A stretch of DNA of 64,000 nt from Streptomyces sp. CC228A (GCF_021390935.1 NZ_JAJPUI010000014.1:1-64000); one strand, 5' to 3'; positions 36,164 through 45,076 are shown, numbered from the stretch's first letter. Notes: generated from the letters alone by a model not told the origin. A program made the numbers and translations.

Positions 36164-36200
36164 TATTCACATCCTGCTGTAATGAATAGTTGTAGTCAAC
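36164..36200. promoter_or_regulatory. candidate operators between hutU and the decarboxylase gene
   Basis: Two inverted repeats in an A/T-rich island: TATTCA (36,164) with TGAATA (36,183) 13 bases apart, and GTTG-TAGT-CAAC at 36,189-36,200. They sit between divergent starts and could serve both genes. Confidence 0.4.
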
Positions 36201-36238
36201 AGCTGCGCGGCGGCCCGCCGGGTGTTTCGCTGGAGGGC

Positions 36239-37567
36239 ATGGCCTCCGACCACCGCGACCGGGCCGTACGCGCGGCCGTCGCCCACGGGCTGCTCTCCGA
36301 GTCCGCGCCCGTCGCCGCCCTCCTGGACGTCTCCGGCGTCCGCGCCTCGGCCGCCGCCCTGCGGGCCGCCTTCGCCGCGGTGACCGCCCCCGGCACGCCC
36401 GTGCTGCACGCCTTCGCGGTCAAGGCGTGCCCGCTGGTGCCCGTCCTGCGCCTGCTGCACACGGAGGGGCTGGGCGCCGAGACGGCGAGCCCCGGCGAGC
36501 TGGCGCTCGCCCGCGCCGCGGGCGTCCCCGCGGACCGCACCGTCCTGGACTCCCCCGCCAAGACCACCGCCGAACTGCGGGAGGCCCTCGCACTGGGCGT
36601 CGCCGTCAACGCCGACAACCCGCAGGAACTGGCCCGCCTCGACGCCCTCCTCGCCACCGGCCCCGCCCCGCGCGGCCCGCTCGGCCTGCGCGTCAACGCC
36701 CAGGTCGGACCCGGGACCATCGGCGCGCTGTCCACCGCCACCGCCACGTCGAAGTTCGGGGTCGCCCTGCGCGACGAGGGCGCGCGGGAGTGGATCGTGC
36801 GCGCCTTCCTGGACCGGCCCTGGCTCACCCGCCTCCACACGCACTCGGGCTCGCAGGGGCTGGCCCTGCCGCAGATGGCCGCGGGCGTGCGGGCCGTGTA
36901 CGGGCTGGCCGAGGAGATCAACGCGGCCGCCGGGCACCGCCGCGTCGACACGGTCGACATCGGCGGCGGCCTGCCGGTGGACTTCTCCTCGGACGCGGTG
37001 TCGCCGACGTTCGGGCAGTACGCGCGGCTGCTCGCCGCCGAGGTGCCGGGGCTGTTCGACGGGCGGTACGGCCTCGTCACCGAGTTCGGCAGGTCGCTGC
37101 TGGCCAAGCACGGCACGGTGCTGGCGCGCGTCGAGTACACCAAGACGTCCGGGGCCCGCCCCATCGCCGTCACCCACGCCGGCGTCCAGGTGGCGACCAG
37201 GACCGTCTACGACCCGGTGGCCTGGCCGCTGCGCCTCGCGGTGTACGACGCCGCGGGCGTCCCGCGGACCGGCCCGCCGACCGACCAGGACGTGGCGGGG
37301 CCCGCCTGCTTCGCCGGCGACCTGCTGGCCGTGGCGCGGCCGTTGCCCCCGCTCGCGCCCGGCGACGTGGTGGCGGCGCTCGACACCGGCGCCTACTACT
37401 TCGCGCACCACTACGGGTACAACTCGCTGCCCCGGCCCGGCGTGTACGGCTACACCGTGCGGCCCGACGGCACCGTGCACTTCGCGACCGTACGGGCGCC
37501 CCAGCGGCCCTCCGACATCGTCGACGAGGCGGGCGGCGACCGGCCGGACGCCCTGCTGGCGGAGTAG
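36239..37567 (+). CDS. fold-type III PLP-dependent decarboxylase (DAP/ornithine decarboxylase-like)
   Basis: A 442-residue enzyme with an alanine-racemase-type barrel. The PLP lysine is in VLHAFAVKACPLVPVLRLL; other motifs are ASPGELALARAAGVPADRTV, FGVALRDEGAREW, LHTHSGSQGLALPQMA, DIGGGLPVDFSSD, VTEFGRSLLAKHGTVLARVE and the C-terminal AGPACFAGDLLA (active-site Cys region) with ALDTGAYYFAHHYGYN. The N-terminus is compact, unlike LysA. The substrate is not known; position divergent to hutU makes a histidine- or glutamate-derived amino acid conceivable, but that is speculation. Start ATG 36,239 has GGAGG 4 bases upstream; an in-frame start at 36,128 lacks a site and would overlap hutU's leader. 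Confidence 0.85.
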   Translation: MASDHRDRAVRAAVAHGLLSESAPVAALLDVSGVRASAAALRAAFAAVTAPGTPVLHAFAVKACPLVPVLRLLHTEGLGAETASPGELALARAAGVPADRTVLDSPAKTTAELREALALGVAVNADNPQELARLDALLATGPAPRGPLGLRVNAQVGPGTIGALSTATATSKFGVALRDEGAREWIVRAFLDRPWLTRLHTHSGSQGLALPQMAAGVRAVYGLAEEINAAAGHRRVDTVDIGGGLPVDFSSDAVSPTFGQYARLLAAEVPGLFDGRYGLVTEFGRSLLAKHGTVLARVEYTKTSGARPIAVTHAGVQVATRTVYDPVAWPLRLAVYDAAGVPRTGPPTDQDVAGPACFAGDLLAVARPLPPLAPGDVVAALDTGAYYFAHHYGYNSLPRPGVYGYTVRPDGTVHFATVRAPQRPSDIVDEAGGDRPDALLAE

Positions 37568-37587
37568 GACGGACCGGCAGGACCGCC

Positions 37588-37872
37588 GAACACGGCGGCG
37601 GGCGCGGGGCAGATGAACGGCAGGCGCGCGGGGAGCGGACAAGCACGGCGGCGCGCGGGGCAGATGAACGCGGCGGGGCGCGCGGGGCAGACGAACACGG
37701 CGGCGGGCGCGGGGCAGATGAACACGGCGGGCGCGCGGGGCGGACAAGCAGGGCGGCGGAACACGGCGGGACGAGGCAGGCGGGCAGGGCGGCGGAACAG
37801 AGCGCGGCGGAACGGGGCAGGCAACGGATCGCGGCGGGACGCCGCAACGGGCGGGCAACGGAGCAGAGCGGC
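37588..37872. repeat. degenerate tandem array, roughly 28-45-base units
   Basis: Repeated GCGCGGGGCAGATGAAC and CGGCGGAACACGGCGGG elements fill the gap after the decarboxylase gene. At least six copies of GGGGCAGA/GGGGCGGA followed by (C/T)GAACA-like text are seen. No gene is supported. Confidence 0.8.
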
Positions 37873-37999
37873 GGACCCTACCGCGCCCGGGGCACGTTCC
37901 ACTGGAAAATGCCCGAAGTCCCTCCCTGAGGCTCGACGTTGCGTAACCTCTCCGTCACCGACACACACCCGTGACGCACACCTGGGGAGGGATTCGCGC

Positions 38000-38371
38000 G
38001 TGCCCGGAATCGACGAATGCCTGCTGGAGGCGATGACCCTACCGGGTGCGCGCGGCGCGGCCCTCGTCGACTGGACCAGCGGACTCGCCCTCGGAGCGGT
38101 CGGCGAATCGCCGGTCGGCGACCACGGCCGGAGCGCGGCGGAGGCGGCCGAACTCGCCCGCACCGCAGCGGAGTACGAGTGCTTCGCCGCCCAGGACGCC
38201 CCCGCGGAGGACGTCATCGTCGGCTCCGGCAACGGATACCACGTGCTCCGGTTCGTCGTCACGAACTTCGAGAGCAGCCTCTTCCTCCACCTGTGGCTCG
38301 ACCGGGACACCGGGAACCTCGCCCTGGCCCGCCTGCGCCTGCGGGACCTGGCGGAACGGCTGGTGCTGTGA
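38000..38371 (+). CDS. roadblock/LC7 domain protein (first of three)
   Basis: A 123-residue single-domain protein of the MglB/roadblock family. The pattern GARGAALVDWTSGLALGAVG, VIVGSGNGYHVLRFVVTN and SSLFLHLWLDRDTGNLALAR is shared with the third protein of the cluster (GAVGAALVDYTSGMALGTVG). Roadblock proteins regulate small GTPases of the Ras/MglA type or form homodimer scaffolds. It starts at GTG 38,000 behind GGGGAGGG and its TGA overlaps the next start (ATG at 38,371). No MglA or CvnD GTPase is nearby. Confidence 0.88.
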   Translation: MPGIDECLLEAMTLPGARGAALVDWTSGLALGAVGESPVGDHGRSAAEAAELARTAAEYECFAAQDAPAEDVIVGSGNGYHVLRFVVTNFESSLFLHLWLDRDTGNLALARLRLRDLAERLVL

Positions 38372-39173
38372 TGACGGCGACCGTCCTCTCCCCCCTGCTG
38401 CGGCGGCTGGCCGCCGACCGCGCGACCGGCGCGCTCGTCCGGGACCACGGCACCCTGTACCTCGTCGACGGGGCCGTCGTGCACGCCGAGAGCCCGTACG
38501 CGCCCGGCCTCGACGCCCTGCTCGGCACGGCCGCGCCGCGGCCGCCGATCGGCGCGGGCGAGCGGGAGATCTGCCGCCTCGGCGCGCTCTACGACGCGGC
38601 GTTCTTCGCCCTGGCCCCCGGCCGCGGCCCCGCCCGCTTCCGGTACGGGGACGCGGCGCCCGGCTACGGGGACGCGGCGCCCGGCGTCCCGGCCCCCGGG
38701 CCGGGCCTCCCCGGCGCGGTGCCGCCGGGGCGCCCGGTCTCCGCCGCCGACGTCGAGCGGGAGACCCTGCGCCGCAGGGCCCTCCTGGACCGCGTGTGGC
38801 CCCACCCGGCCGTCGACACCGCGCCCGTCGTGCCCGCCCGCATGCCCCGCGGCCGCACCGCCGGCGTCCGCGGGCGCGCCCTGCTGGCCCGCGCGGACGG
38901 GCGGCACACCCCCACCCAGCTCGCCCACACCCTGGGCCGCCCCGCCTTCCACACCCTGCTGGAGGTCCGGCGGCTGGCCGCCGCAGGGCTCGTGGAGACC
39001 CCGCAGGCCACCGCACCGCCGCCCCCGCCGGCGGCAACGACCCCACCCGCACCGACCCCGCGTGCCCCGCACGGGACACCCGGCACCCCCGCGCCCCCAT
39101 GGCCCCGACTCTCGCCGCTCCCGACGTCGACCTGCTCCGCCGGGTCCGAGACCTTCTGGAGGCACGCCTGTGA
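38371..39173 (+). pseudogene. DUF4388/PatA-N-like protein with Pro-rich tail, one frameshift
   Basis: The N-terminal 65 residues (LRRLAADRATGALVRDHGTL, YLVDGAVVHAESPYAPGLD) look like a DUF4388/PatA N-terminal domain, found in signalling proteins with roadblock partners. A helix-turn-helix-like region (GRALLARADGRHTPTQLAHT, FHTLLEVRRLAAAGLVET) follows. After about 39,010 the frame drifts into Pro/Thr; the frame one base earlier gives MAPTLAAPDVDLLRRVRDLL and a stop at 39,171 that overlaps a GTG (GTGA), as expected in this operon. One added base between 39,010 and 39,110 joins them. As written the first frame runs on into the next gene. Confidence 0.7.
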
Positions 39174-39627
39174 ACACCGCCTCATGAGGCGCGCCCTGCG
39201 GCAGCGCGCCGAGAAGCGCCAACTGCTGTCCGCCGAGCCGTACGTCCTCGGGGAGCTGCGGCGGCTGCGGTCGCGCGTCCCCCGGCTGACCGGGGCGCTC
39301 GCGGCCTGCGACGGCTTCGTGCTGGCCCAGGACGTCCCCGGCGGCGACGCGGACGCGGTCGCCGCGCTCACCGCCGCCGCCGTCGGCGCCGCCCGCGGGC
39401 TGGCCGACACCGCCGCGGTCGGGGGCCTGCGCGAACTGCTGCTCCGCGGCGAGCACGGGTACGTCGCCGCGTACGCGGCGGGGGGCGCCGCCGTCCTCAC
39501 CCTGCTCGCCGAGCCCGGGGTGAACGTCGGCCGGCTGCACTTCGAAGGGCGCCGGTCGGGCGCCCTCATCGGGGAGCTGGTGGACGGCGCCCTCGTAAGG
39601 CCGGAGCCGCCCCCGCACGCCCCCTGA
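39170..39627 (+). CDS. roadblock/LC7-like protein (second), start uncertain
   Basis: About 147-152 residues: an Arg-rich head (MRRALRQRAEKRQLLSAEPY), then RRLRSRVPRLTGALAACDGF, VLAQDVPGGDADAVAALTAA and GVNVGRLHFEGRRSGALIGE, a diverged roadblock-type fold. The GTG at 39,170 has GGAGG 8 bases before it and overlaps the preceding stop but reaches a TGA after five codons. The open frame begins at ATG 39,184, which lacks a site. One missing base at 39,176-39,183 would connect them, matching the other breaks in this window. Confidence 0.65.
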
Positions 39628-39766
39628 AGCCATCCGCACACCGGACACCGAGCCGACCCCACAGGCCGACCCGCCCGGCACACCGAGCACACCCGGCCCA
39701 CCGGGCGCACCCACCATGCCCGACACCCGGCACACACCCAGCACACGGACGAAAGGAAGCACCACC

Positions 39767-40141
39767 ATGGCCAACGCGGAGACCGCCCTCAAGGAAGCCA
39801 TGACCGCGATAGACGGGGCGGTCGGCGCCGCACTCGTCGACTACACCAGCGGCATGGCCCTGGGCACGGTCGGCGGCGGCAAGGACCTCGACCTCACCGT
39901 CGCCGCCGCGGGCAACACCGACGTGGTCCGCGCCAAGGTGCGGACGATGGAGATGCTCGGCCTCCAGGACGAGATCGAGGACATCCTCATCACCCTCGGC
40001 GGCCAGTACCACCTGATCCGGCTGCTCAAGGGACGCGGCACCAGCGGCCTGTTCCTGTACCTGGCGCTGGACAAGGGCCGCGCCAACCTGGCCATGGCCC
40101 GCCACCAGCTGCGGCGGATCGAGGCGGACCTGGACGTCTGA
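39767..40141 (+). CDS. roadblock/LC7 domain protein (third)
   Basis: A 124-residue single-domain roadblock protein: ETALKEAMTAIDGAVGAALV, DYTSGMALGTVGGGKDLDLT, RAKVRTMEMLGLQDEIEDIL, TLGGQYHLIRLLKGRGTSGL and FLYLALDKGRANLAMARHQL. Alternating helices and strands match MglB-like dimers. AAGGAAG precedes the ATG. It lies 140 bases after the second roadblock gene and shows strong similarity to the first, pointing to duplication inside the cluster. Confidence 0.92.
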   Translation: MANAETALKEAMTAIDGAVGAALVDYTSGMALGTVGGGKDLDLTVAAAGNTDVVRAKVRTMEMLGLQDEIEDILITLGGQYHLIRLLKGRGTSGLFLYLALDKGRANLAMARHQLRRIEADLDV

Positions 40142-40153
40142 GCGGTACGGGCC

Positions 40154-40720
40154 TCAGCGGCGCCGTGCCCCTCCCGGTACGGCGTCGCCCGCGGCGACGC
40201 CCGTGGCCCTGAACTCCTCGACCCTCGCACCGACCGGGGCCCCGCCCCTGGTCAACCGGTCCACCGACACCCACAGCAGCTGCTCGGCCGCGCTCTCCCG
40301 GCGCCCGAGCCACAGCGCCTTCAGCCACAGCCCGGTACCCAGCCCGGCCAGCAGCAGGCCGAGCGCGCCCGGCACCGCCACCGAGGACGCCACCGCGGCG
40401 GGAAAGGCGAGCAGCAGCCACCAGCGCCGCCCCCGCCGCCAGTTCCGCAGGGTCACGGCACGGTCCTGGAGGATGTCGGCGCGGGCGGCCCGCCCGGCGC
40501 CCTCGGCCAGCCGCACGTACCGCCCGCGCCGTACGAGGGGCACGGCGGCCGCCGCGACCAGGAAGAGCAGCGCCCCAGTCAGCAGACCGATGCGCCGCCC
40601 GGTCAGCCCGGGCAGCAGCGCCCCGACGGCCGCCCCCGACAGCCCCGCCCACACCAGGGGCGCGGCCCCCGCCCGTACCACCACGGCCACTCTCGCCAGC
40701 GCCTGCCGTTCGCGCGCCAC
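40154..40720 (-). CDS. membrane protein of unknown function
   Basis: 188 residues from GTG 40,720 (GGAGG 7 bases upstream). Hydrophobic pairs lie near 22-60 (PLVWAGLSGAAVGALLPGL, GLLTGALLFLVAAAAVPLV) and near 95-130 (WWLLLAFPAAVASSVAVPGA, LGLLLAGLGTGLWLKALWL), with a basic cytoplasmic loop between. It may be a four-helix protein. It is convergent with the third roadblock gene (12 bases apart). No family recognised. Confidence 0.7.
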   Translation of the reverse strand: MARERQALARVAVVVRAGAAPLVWAGLSGAAVGALLPGLTGRRIGLLTGALLFLVAAAAVPLVRRGRYVRLAEGAGRAARADILQDRAVTLRNWRRGRRWWLLLAFPAAVASSVAVPGALGLLLAGLGTGLWLKALWLGRRESAAEQLLWVSVDRLTRGGAPVGARVEEFRATGVAAGDAVPGGARRR

Positions 40721-40800
40721 TGCTCCGCCTCCTGTCCGGTTCCGTACGTCTCGGCGGCGGAAGGTTACCCGCGTTCGGTGAGAGTCCCCTGAGAAAACCG

Positions 40801-41652
40801 CTACTCGACGAACAGCCCGCGGGCCGCCGCCCGTGCGTCGAACTCCTCCAGCCGGGCCTGCGCGTCCGGCAGCCCGTCGCACATCGACTCCAGCAGCACC
40901 CGGCCCAGCAGCATCGGGGCGCACGCCGTGTCGAAGGCGAGCGCCGTGCCGACGGCCGCGGGCAGCAGCAGGTCGCTGTGCGCGGCCACGGGCGCGAACG
41001 CCGAATCGGCGACGGTGACCGTGGTCAGCCCGGCCCCCTTGGCGTACGCGAGGGCGTCGACGACCTCCCGCGGATGCCGCGGCAGCGCGAAGCAGAGCAG
41101 CACGGACGCCCCGGCCCGTACGGCGGCGTCGATGCGGTCGATGAGCATCGAGCCGCCCTCGTCGAGGAGCCGCACGTCCGGGTGCACCTTCGCGGCGAAG
41201 TACGCGAAGCCCCCGGCCTGCGGCGACGACGCCCGCAGCCCGAGGACGGGCAGCGGACGGGACGAGGCGAGCAGGCGGCCGGCCCGCTCGACGGGCTCGG
41301 GGTCGGCGAGCAGGTCGGCGAGGTGGCGTAGGTTCGCGATCTCGGCGCGGACGGCCTTCTGGTACTCGTTGCCCTCGTCTCCGCCGTCGCCCGCCGCGGC
41401 CTCGGGCCCGCCCGGCGCGGCCTCCTCCCGCAGGTACTTGCGCAGTGCGGGATACCCGTCGAAGCCCAGCGCCACCGCGAAGCGGGTGACGGACGGCTGG
41501 CTGACACCGGCCAGCTCGGCGAGCTCCACGCTGGACAGGAACGGCACGTCGGCGGCGCGCCGCACCATCCAGTGGGCGATGCGCCGCTGGGTCGGCGTCA
41601 GCCGGTGGCCCTCGAACAGCGCCTGCAGCCGCGCCCCCGGACCGTCGTTCAT
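40801..41652 (-). CDS. MurR/RpiR-family transcriptional regulator
   Basis: 283 residues: an N-terminal HTH_6 (RLTPTQRRIAHWMVRRAADV, SSVELAELAGVSQPSVTRFA, VALGFDGYPALRKYLREE) and a C-terminal SIS sugar-phosphate-binding domain (LPVLGLRASSPQAGGFAYFA, VLLCFALPRHPREVVDALAY, GLTTVTVADSAFAPVAAHSD). Such regulators sense phosphorylated sugars or amino-sugar metabolites. AAGGGGAG lies just before the ATG. Targets cannot be read from here; the hut operon 4.7 kb away is one possibility. Confidence 0.93.
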   Translation of the reverse strand: MNDGPGARLQALFEGHRLTPTQRRIAHWMVRRAADVPFLSSVELAELAGVSQPSVTRFAVALGFDGYPALRKYLREEAAPGGPEAAAGDGGDEGNEYQKAVRAEIANLRHLADLLADPEPVERAGRLLASSRPLPVLGLRASSPQAGGFAYFAAKVHPDVRLLDEGGSMLIDRIDAAVRAGASVLLCFALPRHPREVVDALAYAKGAGLTTVTVADSAFAPVAAHSDLLLPAAVGTALAFDTACAPMLLGRVLLESMCDGLPDAQARLEEFDARAAARGLFVE

Positions 41653-42324
41653 GGTGCTCCCCTTCTCCGTCACCGCCTCACGCAGTATTCAGATTCCCAC
41701 GCCTCTGCATGCACCTATGCAGCCGGGCCCGCACGGCACGGGCACGCACCGCGGCGCGCCGGGGCACCGGGCGCGAAGGGAGGGACGCGGCCGCCGCCAG
41801 GGGCCCGGCGGCCGGGAGGAGGGATGCGCTGCCGCAACCGCGGCCGGGCGCGGGCACAGGAGGCGCGGGCGGCGTCAGGCACCGGGCGGGTCCAGGGGCC
41901 CGGGACCGGCGCGGGGCGTTGGCGGGGCCGCCGCTGCCGGGCGCGGTCCCCGCTGCGGAGGGCGGGAGGAAGATCGTGCGGGGACCGCCGCACCCCCGGT
42001 CTCCGGGGGGCGGGACGACGGCGGTCCCCGCGGGGGACACGGGCCCGGGTCAGGGCCGGTCTCCGCGTCCGGCGGCGTCGTGACGGAGGCCCGGGAGCCG
42101 CTCCGGAAGTCCGTGACGCCGACAACTCAAAGGTGCCGGAGGCGTGTTAAGCCGGTGCTGCCGGTACGTGACGTGCGCGTACCGATTGCGCGAAGGCCCG
42201 CCGCGGCAGTCCGGCCGGCGCAGGCCCGCAGCCGACAGTCGGCAGTCGGCAGTCGGCAGTCGGCAGTCGGCAGTCGGCAAGATGCTGTCCGCCTCGCAGT
42301 TCCCGGTCCACCGCCGCCCGGCCC
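41653..42324. other. non-coding gap, about 670 bases
   Basis: Holds the RpiR promoter region (A/T-richer at 41,680-41,715, with CTGCATGCACCTATGCAG-like dyad text) and the heptamer repeat at 42,241. Apart from these I see nothing; frames are Arg/Gly/Pro-rich shadows. Confidence 0.5.
42234..42275. repeat. 7-bp tandem repeat (GGCAGTC)
   Basis: Five perfect GGCAGTC copies (42,241-42,275) preceded by one variant, GACAGTC. A 7-base unit shifts all frames with each copy, so it cannot be in-frame coding. Confidence 0.95.
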
Positions 42325-42359
42325 CGCCCGCCGCCGCACAGCGCGTGCGGCGGCGGGCG
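42325..42359 (-). terminator. terminator after cbs
   Basis: Perfect 15-bp inverted repeat with a 5-base loop (arms 42,325-42,339 and 42,345-42,359), about 55 bases past the cbs stop. Confidence 0.85.
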
Positions 42360-42413
42360 AGAAGGCGAAGGGGCCCAGAGGAACCACGCGGGACCGACAG
42401 GAACCGCGCGGGA

Positions 42414-43802
42414 TTACTTGGCGTCGCGCGCCAGGAACGCCAGCAGGTCCTGGCGGCTGACCACGCCGGTGGGCTTGCCCTCCACCAGGACGATCGCCGC
42501 GTCGGCCCGTCCGAGCACCGCCATCAGGTCCTCGACCGGCTCACCGGAGCCGACCTGCGGCAGCGGGGCGCTCATGTGCTTCTCCACGGGGTCGTTCAGG
42601 GAGGCCCGCTGGGTGAAGAGGGCCTCCAGCAGCTCCCGCTCCACCACGGAGCCGACGATCTCGGCGGCCATGACGTCGGGGTGGCCGGCGCCCGGCTTCA
42701 CGACGGGCATCTGCGACACGCCGTACTCGCGCAGCACCTCGACGGCCTGGCCGACGGTCTCCTCGGGGTGCATGTGCACCAGCGTGGGGATGGCGCCGCC
42801 CTGCTTGTCGCCGAGCACGTCGCCGACGCGCGCGGACGGGCCGGCCTCCTCCAGGAAGCCGTAGTCCGCCATCCACTCGTCGTTGAAGATCTTCGAGAGG
42901 TAGCCGCGGCCGCTGTCCGGCAGCAGGACCACGACGACGTCGTCCGGGCCGAGCTTCCTGGCCGCCTCCAGTGCGGCGACGACCGCCATGCCGCACGAGC
43001 CGCCGACCAGCAGGCCCTCCTCCTTGGCGAGGCGGCGGGTCATCTGGAACGCGTCCTTGTCGGAGACCGCGATGATCTCGTCCGTGACGTTCTGGTCGTA
43101 CGCGGTCGGCCAGAAGTCCTCACCGACGCCCTCCACCAGGTACGGGCGCCCGGAGCCGCCCGAGTAGACGGAGCCCTCCGGGTCGGCGCCGATCACCTTC
43201 ACCTTGCCGTCGCTGACCTCCTTCAGGTAGCGGCCGGTGCCGGAGATCGTGCCGCCGGTGCCGACACCCGCCACGAAGTGGGTGATCCTGCCGTCGGTCT
43301 GCTCCCACAGCTCGGGACCGGTGGTCTCGTAGTGCGAGCGGGGGTTGTTCGGGTTGGAGTACTGGTCGGGCTTCCATGCCCCCGGCGTCTCCCGCACCAG
43401 CCGGTCGGAGACGTTGTAGTACGAGTCGGGGTGCTCGGGGTCCACGGCCGTGGGGCAGACGACGACCTCGGCGCCGTACGCCCGAAGCACGTTGATCTTG
43501 TCCGTCGACACCTTGTCCGGGCAGACGAAGACGCACTTGTAGCCCTTCTGCTGGGCCACGATCGCCAGGCCGACGCCCGTGTTGCCGGAGGTGGGCTCCA
43601 CGATCGTGCCGCCCGGCTGGAGCTCGCCGCTCGCCTCCGCCGCCTCGATCATGCGCAGGGCGATGCGGTCCTTGACCGAACCGCCGGGGTTGAAGTACTC
43701 GACCTTGGCCAGGACGGTCGCCTGGATGCCCGCGGTCACACTGTTGAGCTTCACCAGCGGGGTGTTGCCGACGAGGCTGATCATCGAGTCGTGGTATCGC
43801 AC
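42414..43802 (-). CDS. cbs: cystathionine beta-synthase
   Basis: A 462-residue PLP enzyme condensing serine and homocysteine to cystathionine. The catalytic core has the PLP lysine in NPGGSVKDRIALRMIEAAE, the phosphate loop EPTSGNTGVGLAIVA, AGVGTGGTISGTGRYLKEV and LVGGSCGMAVVAALEAA. Two C-terminal CBS domains (about 340-460: TVGQAVEVLREYGVSQMPVV, VEDLMAVLGRADAAIVLVEG) are regulatory. There is no haem domain, as usual in bacteria. I use GTG 43,802 (GGAGACTTAACG upstream), giving the R-Y-H-D start; an ATG six codons in is possible. Confidence 0.95.
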   Translation of the reverse strand: MRYHDSMISLVGNTPLVKLNSVTAGIQATVLAKVEYFNPGGSVKDRIALRMIEAAEASGELQPGGTIVEPTSGNTGVGLAIVAQQKGYKCVFVCPDKVSTDKINVLRAYGAEVVVCPTAVDPEHPDSYYNVSDRLVRETPGAWKPDQYSNPNNPRSHYETTGPELWEQTDGRITHFVAGVGTGGTISGTGRYLKEVSDGKVKVIGADPEGSVYSGGSGRPYLVEGVGEDFWPTAYDQNVTDEIIAVSDKDAFQMTRRLAKEEGLLVGGSCGMAVVAALEAARKLGPDDVVVVLLPDSGRGYLSKIFNDEWMADYGFLEEAGPSARVGDVLGDKQGGAIPTLVHMHPEETVGQAVEVLREYGVSQMPVVKPGAGHPDVMAAEIVGSVVERELLEALFTQRASLNDPVEKHMSAPLPQVGSGEPVEDLMAVLGRADAAIVLVEGKPTGVVSRQDLLAFLARDAK

Positions 43803-43956
43803 CGTTAAGTCTCCGGGGTCTCCGTAGTGGTCAAGCCAGCGTAAGCCGAGTGGATGCGTAGGCGGGCGCGGTTACGGGGCAGGAACCTCAGAGGCGGTGT
43901 TCACGCACGGTGTGCACAGTGGTACGGAGAGCCGTTACGGGAGGAGGTGACCGCCC

Positions 43957-45006
43957 ATGTCGAGGGCACGGGTGGCACGGCGGATCGCCGCGGGCGCGGC
44001 GTACGGGGGCGGCGGCCTCGGTCTGCTGGGGGTGGCGGCGGTGGGGGTGGTGCTGGCCGAGGTGCAGCTGGCGAAGCGCTCGGTGGGCGGCGGGGTGGCC
44101 CCGCTGCCCCCTGCCGCGGACGGGCTGTACGGCCGCGTCTTCGACGGCGTACCGCTGCGGCTGGCCATGCTCGGCGACTCCACGGCGGCGGGCCAGGGGG
44201 TGCGGCGGGCGGGCCAGACCCCGGGGGCGCTGCTGGCGTCGGGCCTGGCGCAGGTGGCGGAGCGGTCCGTGGAGCTGCGGAACGTGGCGCTGCCGGGGGC
44301 GCGCTCGGACGACCTGGAACGGCAGGTCACGCTGCTGCTGGCGCTCCCGGGCCCGGTCCCGGACGTGTGCGTGGTCATGATCGGGGCGAACGACGTCACG
44401 CACCGGATGCCGCTGACGGCTTCGGTGCGGTACCTGTCGGAGGCGGTGCGGCGGCTGCGGGACGCGGGCGCGGAGGTGGTGGTCGGCACGTGCCCGGACC
44501 TGGGCACGATCGAGCCGGTCTACCAGCCGCTGCGGTGGCTGGCGCGGCGCCTGTCCCGGCAGCTCGCGGCGGCGCAGACCATCGTGGCGGTGGAGCAGGG
44601 CGGGCGCACGGTGTCGCTGGGCGACCTGCTGGGCCCGGAGTTCGCGGCGAACCCGCGGGAGATGTTCGGCGTGGACAACTACCACCCGTCGGCGGAGGGG
44701 TACGCGACGGCGGCGATGGCGGTGCTGCCGTCGGTGTGCGCGGCGCTCGGCGTGTGGCCGGAGCCGGACGTGCTGGAGGCGGACCGCCGCGAGGGGGTGC
44801 TGCCGGTCGCGCAGGCCGCGGCGGAGGCGGCGGCGGAGGCCGGTACGGAGGTCATCGGCGTACGGGCCCCGTGGGCGCTGCTCAAGCACCGCAGGCGCCG
44901 GCGGCTGGAGACCCCGGCGCCCGCCCCGGAACCCGCCGGGGCGCACGCCGCGGAAGCGGCGGGACCGGAGCAGCCGGGAGCCCCGTCCTCGGAGCCCGGC
45001 CGCTGA
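43957..45006 (+). CDS. SGNH/GDSL-type hydrolase, membrane-anchored or secreted
   Basis: 349 residues. An N-terminal hydrophobic segment (about 13-36, GAAYGGGGLGLLGVAAVGVV) looks like a signal anchor. The SGNH domain follows, with block I Ser in LAMLGDSTAAGQGV, block II Gly in ELRNVALPGARSDDL, block III Asn in VVMIGANDVTHRMP, and block V Asp/His in FGVDNYHPSAEGYATAAMA. It should be an extracytoplasmic esterase or lipase; substrate unknown. The tail is Ala/Pro/Glu-rich. The start has GGAGGAGGTGA upstream. It is divergent from cbs. Confidence 0.92.
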   Translation: MSRARVARRIAAGAAYGGGGLGLLGVAAVGVVLAEVQLAKRSVGGGVAPLPPAADGLYGRVFDGVPLRLAMLGDSTAAGQGVRRAGQTPGALLASGLAQVAERSVELRNVALPGARSDDLERQVTLLLALPGPVPDVCVVMIGANDVTHRMPLTASVRYLSEAVRRLRDAGAEVVVGTCPDLGTIEPVYQPLRWLARRLSRQLAAAQTIVAVEQGGRTVSLGDLLGPEFAANPREMFGVDNYHPSAEGYATAAMAVLPSVCAALGVWPEPDVLEADRREGVLPVAQAAAEAAAEAGTEVIGVRAPWALLKHRRRRRLETPAPAPEPAGAHAAEAAGPEQPGAPSSEPGR

Positions 45007-45076
45007 CCCTTTCTGCCCGTGCGCCGGCGGCACAGGGCGGCGGGCGGGCCGTGTGGGGGCTGGCCTCCGCGGCGTA

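Noticed and set aside
40801..41652. RpiR regulator as the specific hut repressor
   Set aside because: It is 4.7 kb away beyond unrelated genes and senses sugar phosphates in known cases. The link could not be supported from sequence, so it is mentioned only as a possibility.
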